From positions 1-11,092 of the forward strand of contig QBMP01000053.1 of NCBI GenBank assembly GCA_003242115.1: a DNA stretch of 11,092 nucleotides. Reading direction: 5' to 3'. Under the pieces are notes generated by a model. The model was given only the letters and a program-made list of their open reading frames with translations. It was not told the DNA's origin and ran no database searches. This DNA comes from Phormidesmis priestleyi (GTDB lineage: Bacteria; Cyanobacteriota; Cyanobacteriia; Phormidesmidales; Phormidesmidaceae). Of this stretch, positions 1 to 5,609 are shown one piece after another. The translations under genes and the position numbers were made by a program. Numbering within the stretch: the first letter of the stretch is position 1; each line of letters opens with the position of its first letter.

Positions 1-352
1 AGCGGCGGCTCATATCTTCATTGCCAATGCTGATAGAGTAGCCGTTGCTATCGGAGCGGCGACCGCAAATACCCGAAAAGTCAAAGTTTAAAAGCAGCGG
101 CTCAATCACAGTAGGGCTGCCTGCGCGCTCGGCAAAACAGGCTCTTTGGTCGGTGATCTGCTCTAGAATCAGCAGTCGATAAAACCGGCCATTGGCCACT
201 GGCTCAGCCATAGCCACCGCTCGATCAGCCGGGATGGGCTGTTGACCGTAGTTTTGAGCCAGTGCACTGCGAGTAGAAACAAGCGCACTGGCCCCCAGTA
301 CCGTAGCGGTTAAGGCAGTGAGGGTGGTAAGTCGGCGAATTACAGATTTCAT
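1..352 (-). CDS. DUF3747-family secreted protein, 3' end beyond window
   Basis: The first 117 codons are visible, reading leftwards off the edge. Residues 1-32 form a classical Sec signal peptide: basic MKSVIRR, a hydrophobic Ala/Leu/Thr core, and a cleavage-like ALA followed by QN. The mature part contains FDFSGICGRRSDSNGYSI, the kind of motif I associate with the cyanobacterial DUF3747 family. Function is unknown; export to the periplasm or outside is inferred from the signal peptide. The ATG at 352 is preferred because the signal peptide begins exactly there. There is only a weak Shine-Dalgarno-like GAAGAT in front. A strong hairpin lies 39-68 nt upstream. The family call is from memory of its motif and is fairly sure; the C-terminus cannot be assessed. 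Confidence 0.8.
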   Translation of the reverse strand, partial: MKSVIRRLTTLTALTATVLGASALVSTRSALAQNYGQQPIPADRAVAMAEPVANGRFYRLLILEQITDQRACFAERAGSPTVIEPLLLNFDFSGICGRRSDSNGYSISIGNEDMSRR

Positions 353-390
353 ATCTTCGGCGGTTGAGCAGGTGCAGCGAACAAAATCAG

Positions 391-420
391 GCCCTGATAG
401 GTGAAAACCCTTATCAGGGC
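391..420 (-). promoter_or_regulatory. Leader hairpin upstream of the DUF3747 gene, attenuator-like
   Basis: GCCCTGATA (391-399) and TATCAGGGC (412-420) form a perfect 9-bp stem with a 12-nt loop. Read on the minus strand, toward the DUF3747 gene, the stem is followed by CTGATTTTGTT, a short U-rich tract. It therefore resembles a leaky intrinsic terminator or attenuator between promoter and start codon. It could instead be a protein-binding dyad. Confidence 0.5.
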
Positions 421-842
421 GTATTTGGTGTGTGAGGAAATAACTGGTGAGGCCAGCGGTTCGTCAAAAGCAGATTTAGAAGCAGGTCGAGAGTAAGTCA
501 AGAGCGGATAAAGCTCAGCTAATAAATACCCAGCAAAGGCGCTCTAGGCGACGCTTTTTAAAAAACGATTTCAATAAATGTTGTTATAGACCAAAAGGAC
601 TATAGCAGGTGAATAGCGATATCTATGGGTTTAGCCATTTGAACCGACTGTCTTGATCTATTGAGCGATTTTTCATTCTCAACAAGTCACGCTCATGTGA
701 CTAATTTTGAGTTGTCACATGAATTATCAAGTCATCAATTGGACAATTTAATAGACTTCACAGAGCGCGCTCATCTCCTCTTCATACAGTTTGCTTAGTC
801 TATTTACAGAATCTTCAAAGCTACCCAAACATTCCACCCAAA
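421..842. other. Divergent intergenic region, no gene seen
   Basis: This stretch separates the leftward DUF3747 gene from the rightward YHS-type ORF. No credible ORF or RNA gene was found. It is AT-rich around 555-590 and carries several short dyads at 661-772. Weak minus-strand -10-like TATAAC (588 to 583) and plus-strand TTTAAT (747-752) are visible, but neither has a good -35 partner, so no promoter is called. Confidence 0.5.
685..722. promoter_or_regulatory. Overlapping GTCAC/GTGAC dyads, possible operator
   Basis: AGTCAC (685-690) and GTGACT (697-702) form one dyad with a 6-nt spacer. TCATGTGAC (693-701) and GTCACATGA (714-722) form a second, perfect 9-bp dyad with a 12-nt spacer, sharing the middle arm. 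The half-sites resemble TGTGA/TCACA of CRP-type regulators, but the spacing is not the usual 6 between TGTGA and TCACA. A regulator-binding region upstream of the YHS-type ORF is an inference. Confidence 0.4.
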
Positions 843-1031
843 ATGAACACTCAACAAAAATCAATTTATCCGTCCCGCCCGCTTTTGACTGCTTTAAATG
901 CCTTAGTGCCCACTGATCCAAATTCTTGGAGTGTGGTCGATGGCAAGCTCTATCTCAACGCTAACAAAGGCGTTCAGACCCGCTGGTACAAAGACGTTCC
1001 AGGATTTATCGCCAAGGCCGACAGCCAGTAG
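843..1031 (+). CDS. Truncated YHS-type protein, C-terminal part only
   Basis: The ORF encodes 62 residues. Residues 25-59, including WSVVDGKLYLN, VQTRW and DVPGFIAKAD, match what I recall of the C-terminal end of cyanobacterial YHS-domain proteins, typically about 150 residues long. The preceding YHS core, with its GGYCAYA-type cysteine motif thought to bind metal, is absent. The residues before it (MNTQQKSIYPSRPLL) look unrelated, and the in-frame DNA upstream of 843 does not resemble the missing domain. It is either a remnant of a deleted gene or a short stand-alone paralogue; a remnant seems likelier. No Shine-Dalgarno is evident, so translation is uncertain. Confidence 0.6.
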   Translation: MNTQQKSIYPSRPLLTALNALVPTDPNSWSVVDGKLYLNANKGVQTRWYKDVPGFIAKADSQ

Positions 1032-1046
1032 TTAGACCAGTCATAA

Positions 1047-1067
1047 AGCATTCCAGGTCAGAATGCT
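1047..1067. terminator. Hairpin between convergent YHS-type and P450 genes
   Basis: AGCATTC (1047-1053) and GAATGCT (1061-1067) pair perfectly around a 7-nt loop, exactly at the convergent gene ends. There is no proper T-run on either side (only TTTAT on the minus side). It may be a weak bidirectional terminator. Confidence 0.4.
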
Positions 1068-2515
1068 CAGCGTCTCAATAAGGTCACTTTTAGGCCATCA
1101 ACTGGTCTGAGTGAGGGCAAAGGATTCAGGCTTAAATCTTGATTAGGTGCTAGCTGCCATTGATAGCGGCGCAGCAGTAAGGCAGCTAAAATCTTCATCT
1201 CCAGCTTGGCAAAGGCGATGCCGATGCAGATCCGGGGGCCACCGCCAAAGCCGACTAGGCTGTAGCCGTAGCGCTTTTGCTCAGCGCGATCAGGGCTAAA
1301 GCGATCTGGATCAAACACATCGGGATGGGTGTAGCAGCGCTCATCCAAATGCGCGGCTTCAATGCGGTAAAGCGCTAACCAGCCTGCCGGAACGTGATAC
1401 CCGTTAAAGTCGAAGGCTTTGATTACCTTGCGAAAGCCACCGCCAATGGGAGGATACTTGCGCTCAACTTCTTTGAGTACCTGATCGAGGTAGGGCATTT
1501 GCTGGATTTGGGCTAAGGTCAGCGGTAGCGTCTGATTTGTGTGGCTCGAACCTTCTAGTGAGCTTTCTTTTGTCTTAGCAATGACAGCGGTTTGCTCAGT
1601 TCGCGCTTTTTCTAAAACCGTTGGATTTTGAGCGAGAGCCATCATTAGAGAGGTCAGCATGGAGGTGGTGGTTTCGTGTCCCGCAAATAGCATGAGCAGC
1701 GTTTGGACTTTGATTTCGGCTTCGCTGAGGCGGTTGCCGTCTTCGTCTTCGGTTTGCAGCAGCAGGCTGAGGACGTCATTGGGCACTTGGGCGCTATCTG
1801 ATTGATTGTCTGATTGATTGTCTGATTGATTGTCTGATTGATTGTCTGATTGATTGGCAGACTGATGAGCAAGGCTCAAGCGGCGCTGAGTAATTTCGGT
1901 TTCGATGTAGGCGAGGAGGCGATCGCGCCCTCGCAAAGCCTTGCCATAAGGCAACAGCTCCCAGCGAATCGGTACGCTAAACAGCCCATTGGTCAAATCT
2001 GTGAACCAAGCCGATAGCTGCTCGACATTTTCACCCGGACTGCTGCCAACCAGCAAAACGCTGGCCACTTCAAAGGTGAATTTTTTCAGCTCTTTAAACC
2101 AAGTCAAGTCACGCTGCTGCTCCCATCGAGCTAGGTAAGTCTCCGACAAAGCCACCATCGTCGAAAAATAGCCCTCTAGCGCCTTGCCATGAAAAGCGGG
2201 CATCAGCAACCTGCGGTTGCGCTTATGCACCTCGCCCTCTTGTAAAAACAGCGATTCGCCCAACAGTTCTTTAAAGGTATTGGGCCAACCGCCCTGCCAC
2301 GAAAAGCAATCTGCATGGCTAGAGAGCAAAAACTCATTCGCTTCTGGCCCACAAAAAAAGACCGTTGGCTGACCAATGATGCGCGATTTGAATAAGCTGC
2401 CGTACTGCTGCTGTCGCTTACGTGCAAAATCAGGGTCTCTTAAAAAGCTGAGGGTTTCGCCAATCACAGGCAGACCCAGATGGCCGGGTGGCAAAGGGAG
2501 ACGTTGTGGGTTCAT
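1067..2515 (-). CDS. Cytochrome P450, CYP120-like
   Basis: This 482-residue protein is a complete P450. The oxygen-binding I-helix motif is AGHETT (278-283), the K-helix ExxR is EVER (349-352), and the haem loop is FGGGPRICIG (423-432) with Cys430 as thiolate ligand. H97 and R101 fit the C-helix HxxxR pattern. The start (LPLPPGHLGLPVIGETLSFL), the GGGFR after ExxR and the overall length resemble CYP120A1 of Synechocystis, a retinoic-acid hydroxylase; a retinoid-like or terpenoid substrate is therefore an inference. There is no N-terminal membrane anchor, so it is probably soluble. Two insertions stand out relative to CYP120A1: five NQSD repeats at 221-240, in the loop before the DVLSLLL helix, and a Ser/Thr/Lys-rich stretch near 308-330. 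It lies head-to-head with msrA. No Shine-Dalgarno precedes the ATG. Confidence 0.93.
   Translation of the reverse strand: MNPQRLPLPPGHLGLPVIGETLSFLRDPDFARKRQQQYGSLFKSRIIGQPTVFFCGPEANEFLLSSHADCFSWQGGWPNTFKELLGESLFLQEGEVHKRNRRLLMPAFHGKALEGYFSTMVALSETYLARWEQQRDLTWFKELKKFTFEVASVLLVGSSPGENVEQLSAWFTDLTNGLFSVPIRWELLPYGKALRGRDRLLAYIETEITQRRLSLAHQSANQSDNQSDNQSDNQSDNQSDSAQVPNDVLSLLLQTEDEDGNRLSEAEIKVQTLLMLFAGHETTTSMLTSLMMALAQNPTVLEKARTEQTAVIAKTKESSLEGSSHTNQTLPLTLAQIQQMPYLDQVLKEVERKYPPIGGGFRKVIKAFDFNGYHVPAGWLALYRIEAAHLDERCYTHPDVFDPDRFSPDRAEQKRYGYSLVGFGGGPRICIGIAFAKLEMKILAALLLRRYQWQLAPNQDLSLNPLPSLRPVDGLKVTLLRR
1799..1858. repeat. 12-bp tandem repeat, five units, in the P450 gene
   Basis: TGATTGATTGTC occurs four times perfectly in a row, followed by a fifth copy with one change (TGATTGATTGGC). 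The unit is exactly four codons, so copy-number changes keep the frame. It encodes the NQSD run of the P450. Confidence 0.95.
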
Positions 2516-2533
2516 GACTTAACTCAAACCAAT

Positions 2534-2539
2534 AAAAGG
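2534..2539 (+). promoter_or_regulatory. Shine-Dalgarno of msrA
   Basis: AAAAGG lies 8 nt before a GTG (2548) and 11 nt before the adjacent in-frame ATG (2551). It supports initiation here rather than at later internal methionines, but does not decide between the two codons. Confidence 0.5.
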
Positions 2540-2550
2540 TATCTATAGTG

Positions 2551-3321
2551 ATGAATATAGACCCATCGCATTTAATAGGCAGCATACTCGGCATGACGAC
2601 CAGCACCCGAATCATCACTAGACTCTTCAAGGCCCAGCGCCTTAGGCAGCTTTGGCCAAAGCTGAGCGTTCTACCAATGTGGGCATTGGTGTGGGTGCTG
2701 ATGTGGGGAGTGGTGGGCTTCACACAGCCTTCTTTGCAAGGGGCGGTACCGGCTTCAAGTGGCAGCGCTGCCGCCGTAGCAGACGGAGAGATTTCGACCG
2801 CTATCTTTGCAGGGGGCTGTTTTTGGTGCATGGAGCCGCCTTTTGACAAGATTTCGGGCGTTGTTTCCACCACTTCTGGCTACACTGGCGGCACCATTGA
2901 AAACCCATCTTACGAAGAAGTCTCAGCGGGCGGCACGGGCCATGTAGAGGCGGTAGAGGTTCGCTACGATGCAGCTAAAGTAAGCTATGAATCGCTGCTA
3001 ACGACGTTTTGGCACAATGTAGATCCGCTGGATAGTCAGGGGCAATTTTGCGATAAGGGCAGTCAGTACCGTTCGGTCATTTTTTACGAAAATCCTGAGC
3101 AGCAGCAGCTAGCAGAAGCTGCGAAGGAACAAGTCGCAGAAAAATTTGAGCAGCCAATCGCGACCGAAATTTTGCCTGCTGCGCCCTTTTACAGCGCGGA
3201 AGACTACCACCAAAATTACTATCAAACCCATTCTGTTAGGTACAAAGTCTATCGCTTTGGCTGCGGACGAGATCAGCGCCTTGCCGATGTTTGGGGCGCT
3301 GAAGCCCCAACTCACAATTGA
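2551..3321 (+). CDS. msrA: Peptide-methionine (S)-S-oxide reductase MsrA, exported or membrane-anchored
   Basis: MsrA reduces methionine-S-sulfoxide in proteins. The catalytic motif GGCFWC is at residues 88-93 (Cys90 nucleophile), followed by GYTGG, HVEAV, a DPLDSQGQFCDKGSQYRS block and AEDYHQNY, all standard for the family. Cys238 in RFGCGRDQR near the C-terminus is a candidate resolving cysteine. About 80 residues precede the catalytic domain, including a hydrophobic segment near 42-58 after a basic stretch. This suggests a signal peptide or anchor placing the enzyme in the periplasm or thylakoid lumen (inference). The start is ATG 2551; GTG 2548 is equally possible, and a later ATG (2593) would still retain the hydrophobic segment. 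The gene diverges from the P450 gene with about 35 bp between them. Confidence 0.93.
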   Translation: MNIDPSHLIGSILGMTTSTRIITRLFKAQRLRQLWPKLSVLPMWALVWVLMWGVVGFTQPSLQGAVPASSGSAAAVADGEISTAIFAGGCFWCMEPPFDKISGVVSTTSGYTGGTIENPSYEEVSAGGTGHVEAVEVRYDAAKVSYESLLTTFWHNVDPLDSQGQFCDKGSQYRSVIFYENPEQQQLAEAAKEQVAEKFEQPIATEILPAAPFYSAEDYHQNYYQTHSVRYKVYRFGCGRDQRLADVWGAEAPTHN

Positions 3322-3368
3322 GCTATCAGCCATTGTTTAGTTTGTTCAGTTGGCCTTAGCGCATCATT

Positions 3369-3418
3369 CAAAACCTGCTCCAACAAAACCTGCCTAGACA
3401 AAACCCGTCTGGACAAAA
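3369..3418. repeat. 15-bp degenerate tandem repeat
   Basis: CAAAAC recurs at exact 15-bp spacing at 3369, 3384, 3399 and 3414. The first three units are CAAAACCTGCTCCAA, CAAAACCTGCCTAGA and CAAAACCCGTCTGGA. The array lies in non-coding DNA downstream of msrA. Confidence 0.85.
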
Positions 3419-3419
3419 C

Positions 3420-3466
3420 TTCATTACTGGCTTTATTACTGGTCTTATCCTGGCCTTATCACTGGC
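3420..3466. repeat. About 12-bp degenerate tandem repeat
   Basis: Four units ending in CTGG (ATTACTGG, TTATTACTGG, TTATCCTGG, TTATCACTGG) follow at 12, 11 and 12 bp spacing, directly after the 15-bp array. Confidence 0.75.
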
Positions 3467-3659
3467 ACATAAGTAATCGTTGTCTCATTGTGGCTATCAA
3501 TGATCATTCCTACAGCCAGAAACCTTTACTTGTGTGCAGTGTCATAATGCTTATGCTACATCGCTGATAGCGAGGCCATATCATTAATAGGGTTAGGGCA
3601 AGCGTAATAGCACGGATGAGTATGTTCTTGGCTTCTAGGTGTAGGGTTGAAAGCGAGTT

Positions 3660-4367
3660 GTGAAAATAGCTTTTAAGTGGCTGCGAAAAAAACGAGTTTT
3701 GGCTGGCATAGCGATCGCGACCCTATTAGCTGTGCTGATTAGCCAGCTTCCGATATTTGCCTGGATTTCAGCGGCTCATAGCTGGTTAGCACACCAGGGT
3801 ATCTGGACGCTGCCAGCATTTGTCGCCATTTATGTCTCGGCGGCTGTTTTTGGTTTGCCCAACATATTTTTGATATTGGCGGCGGGCACGTTGTTTGGGC
3901 TAACTCAAGGCATTATGGTGGCTTCTGGGGCGGATACGCTCAGCATCGCAGCTTGTTTTGTGATTGGCCAAGGGATGGGTCGCAAATGGCTCACCGGCGC
4001 GGTCAAAGAAAGCAGCCGGTTTCACAAGCTAGATCGGGCCTTTGCCAAAAAAGGCTGGAAGATTGTTTTGTTGACGCGACTATCGCCGCTACTGCCTTCT
4101 AATATTCTTAACTACGGCTTTAGCCTAACCAAAATTGCCTTCTGGGAATATCTATTTTTTTCTTGGTTAGGAATGCTGCCGGTTATCTTTACCTATGTTT
4201 ATGTGGGTACTTTTGGAGCCAGCATTTTCGCTACCGATCAGCAAAGTGAACATTTAGTGTTTCAAGCGTTAGGGCTAGCCGTCACCGTTGGGGCTATGGT
4301 CTATGCGACTCATCTAGCAGCGTCGGCTTTGAAAATGGAAGAAGTTGAAGATAGCAGTAGTCAATGA
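3660..4367 (+). CDS. TVP38/TMEM64-family (VTT domain) membrane protein
   Basis: The protein has 235 residues with a basic N-terminus (KWLRKKR) and hydrophobic segments at about 13-33, 50-75, 88-105, 160-185 and 198-222. The VTT/SNARE-associated signature is clear: AAGTLFG at 74-80, then LTRLSPLLPSNILNYGF at 138-154, then a hydrophobic FFSWLGMLPVIFTYVYVG. The family (TVP38/TMEM64, related to DedA) sits in the inner membrane and is linked to lipid or proton handling; the substrate is unknown here. GTG at 3660 is the only reasonable start, since an in-frame stop lies 12 nt upstream. The start overlaps the TGA of a short upstream ORF as GTGA. The C-terminal tail is acidic. Confidence 0.9.
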   Translation: MKIAFKWLRKKRVLAGIAIATLLAVLISQLPIFAWISAAHSWLAHQGIWTLPAFVAIYVSAAVFGLPNIFLILAAGTLFGLTQGIMVASGADTLSIAACFVIGQGMGRKWLTGAVKESSRFHKLDRAFAKKGWKIVLLTRLSPLLPSNILNYGFSLTKIAFWEYLFFSWLGMLPVIFTYVYVGTFGASIFATDQQSEHLVFQALGLAVTVGAMVYATHLAASALKMEEVEDSSSQ

Positions 4368-4438
4368 TAGTGATAGCTAAACAGGCAACCCAATAGGCCG
4401 CGAAGTATGGCAATGTGCAAATGTAGCCGATTTGGCGT

Positions 4439-4912
4439 CTAGTCGACTGACTTCAGGGCGTCTGGCTTGTGCGCAGCTTCGCTTCCTGTGCGCTCACTTT
4501 CTACTAAATACTGCGGATCGTCTTTGCTAGCTTTGGCCGTGTAGCCTTTGATATCAGTTTCTTCAGTCAGCTTCTCTTTGACGGTGCCGGTGGTTTTGCC
4601 CTGGCGGGTGTTCCATTCGACGCGATCGCCCAACTTCAGCATATCCGAACTTTTCTGATGAGAGTTTTCGTTAGATTGCGCATCGTCTGTAGACTCATCA
4701 GCCGCTGATAAAGTGTCGGGTCGATGAGCCGTTACTGTTCCAGTGTTGTCATTTTTGACTAAATAGCGGGGGTTGTCCTGGGAAGCCGATGCCGTGCTGT
4801 TACCGACCGACTGATCTTGAGTGATGAATTTCTCAATGGTGCCGACAGCAGTGCCTTGTCCAGAAGACCATTGCACTTTGTCGCCTTTATGAAAAGTCTG
4901 TTTGCTGGCCAT
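4439..4912 (-). CDS. Tandem DUF2945 (HVA1/Tudor-like) protein
   Basis: The protein has 157 residues made of two copies of one small domain. Copy 1 is residues 7-69 (FHKGDKVQW ... NPRYLVKNDNTGTVTAHRPDTL) and copy 2 is 92-156 (LKLGDRVEW ... DPQYLVESERTGSEAAHKPDAL). They are joined by a Ser/Asp/Asn/Gln-rich linker (70-91). The GDKVxW, DNPxYLVxxDxTG and AAHKPDxL motifs are those of DUF2945 (hypervirulence-associated, Tudor-like). That family normally consists of a single domain of about 65-70 residues, so the duplication is unusual. Copy 2 is closest to the usual sequence and copy 1 is diverged. Function is unknown and the protein appears cytoplasmic. A strong Shine-Dalgarno fixes the ATG at 4912. 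Confidence 0.88.
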   Translation of the reverse strand: MASKQTFHKGDKVQWSSGQGTAVGTIEKFITQDQSVGNSTASASQDNPRYLVKNDNTGTVTAHRPDTLSAADESTDDAQSNENSHQKSSDMLKLGDRVEWNTRQGKTTGTVKEKLTEETDIKGYTAKASKDDPQYLVESERTGSEAAHKPDALKSVD

Positions 4913-4926
4913 GCGATCGCTCCTTT
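4913..4926 (-). promoter_or_regulatory. Strong Shine-Dalgarno with HIP1 octamer as spacer
   Basis: On the minus strand AAAGGAG (4926 to 4920) is followed by a 7-nt spacer and ATG. The spacer together with the last G of the Shine-Dalgarno is exactly GCGATCGC (4920 to 4913), the HIP1 octamer. This decides the start of the DUF2945 gene. Confidence 0.85.
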
Positions 4927-5263
4927 AGTTCTTCATCGCCTTCACCCAGAAGGTGCATTTATCAACCCAGTGTTCAGCCATTGCTTAGAGACGGATTGAC
5001 TGACAAGCTAAGAAAGCGGTCTTAGGTTTAGCCTCTGTCGATTTTAGGGTTATCTCCTCAAATAAAATATGTACAAGGGTAGATTGCCTAAATAGGGGTG
5101 AGAAGCCGACGATCTAAAGTAATAAATCTTCACAAAAGAAAAGTCGTGTCTCATAAATGTTGTCTCTACTGTTATTGTTGCCTCTGTAACAGTACACATG
5201 AACTATTTTAGATATATTGCTTTTGACTTCGGCTCTATTTTGCTTTATCTCCATGTGGTGCTT
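4927..5263. other. Divergent intergenic region, no gene called
   Basis: The region separates the DUF2945 gene (minus) from a small plus-strand gene. An 18-codon minus-strand ORF (4981 to 4925) ends within the Shine-Dalgarno and is too short to call. The reading frame of the downstream gene is open from ATG 5198, giving an optional hydrophobic N-terminal extension. The centre (5060-5160) is AT-rich and probably holds promoters, but no convincing -35/-10 pair was found. Confidence 0.5.
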
Positions 5264-5449
5264 ATGAATGCTCACCTGAAACCCGGAACCTTTGTGCGAC
5301 TCAAAAATCAGCCAAGTGACCTGCCCGACTTCGTGCTGGAGCGTTATTTAGGCACCTCTTGCTGGATTCGTCAGCAGGCTTGGGGCCAAACCGTACATTG
5401 GAAAGTCAGTGCTAGCAGCCTCGTGGCCTACAGCGTTTCACCCAGTTAA
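5264..5449 (+). CDS. Small basic conserved-type hypothetical protein
   Basis: The ORF encodes 61 residues starting MNAHLKPGTFVRLKNQP and containing ERYLGTSCWIRQQAWGQTVHWKV. It looks like a small cyanobacterial conserved hypothetical protein; I do not know a function. The pattern (PGTxVRL, short strands, aromatic WxxxVxW) suggests a small SH3-like beta barrel, which is an inference. I chose ATG 5264 because the recognisable part starts right there. ATG 5198 would add 22 residues (MNYFRYIAFDFG...) that are hydrophobic and look unrelated. Neither start has a clear Shine-Dalgarno. Confidence 0.7.
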   Translation: MNAHLKPGTFVRLKNQPSDLPDFVLERYLGTSCWIRQQAWGQTVHWKVSASSLVAYSVSPS

Positions 5450-5526
5450 ATGGGCTAACCCGTTTATTGGGTCAGATAAGTTAGGTACGTAATGTACTGT
5501 AAGAGAAGACTGCGAGGTGACGCTGC

Positions 5527-5572
5527 GCTAGGATCGCTATGTCAAGATTGCGCCTAGCTGTTGCTTCAGCTA
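5527..5572 (+). promoter_or_regulatory. Overlapping alternative hairpins in the DUF3386 leader
   Basis: Hairpin A pairs GCTAGG(AT)CGC (5527-5537) with GCGCCTAGC (5550-5558), a 9-bp stem with a 2-nt bulge. Hairpin B pairs TAGCTG (5555-5560) with CAGCTA (5567-5572). They share 5555-5558 and cannot form together. A T6 run (5586-5591) follows, just before the ATG at 5610. The arrangement resembles a leader switch; function is inference. Confidence 0.4.
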
Positions 5573-5609
5573 CTTTGTCCATTACTTTTTTCCATTCATT
5601 GAGAACGCC

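Larger units (their letters stand above)
3322..3659. other. Intergenic region with repeats, no gene
   Basis: The 338 bp after msrA contain two adjacent degenerate tandem repeats (listed separately) and several small dyads: AATGATCATT (3499-3508) nested between TGGCT and AGCCA; CATAA/TTATG (3543-3555); TCGCT/AGCGA (3561-3573). One frame through the repeats is open without a start codon (3360 to the TAA after LALSLAHK), so it is not called as a gene. A 15-codon upstream ORF begins at 3616. Confidence 0.6.

Noticed and set aside
1654..1872. Minus-strand ORF rich in INQT repeats
   Set aside because: It is the P450 repeat array read in another frame; the P450 frame has all family motifs.
2430..2873. 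147-residue minus-strand ORF spanning the P450 start and msrA
   Set aside because: It is antisense to the well-supported msrA and P450 coding sequence, with no recognisable domain and no ribosome site seen.
3322..3659. tRNA or CRISPR array among the repeats
   Set aside because: Repeat units are 11-15 bp with no spacers, and no cloverleaf or T-loop sequence is present.
5484..5496. NtcA-like GTA...TAC near GTACGTAATGTAC
   Set aside because: The spacing is 7, not the required 8, and no matching -10 box lies at the proper distance.
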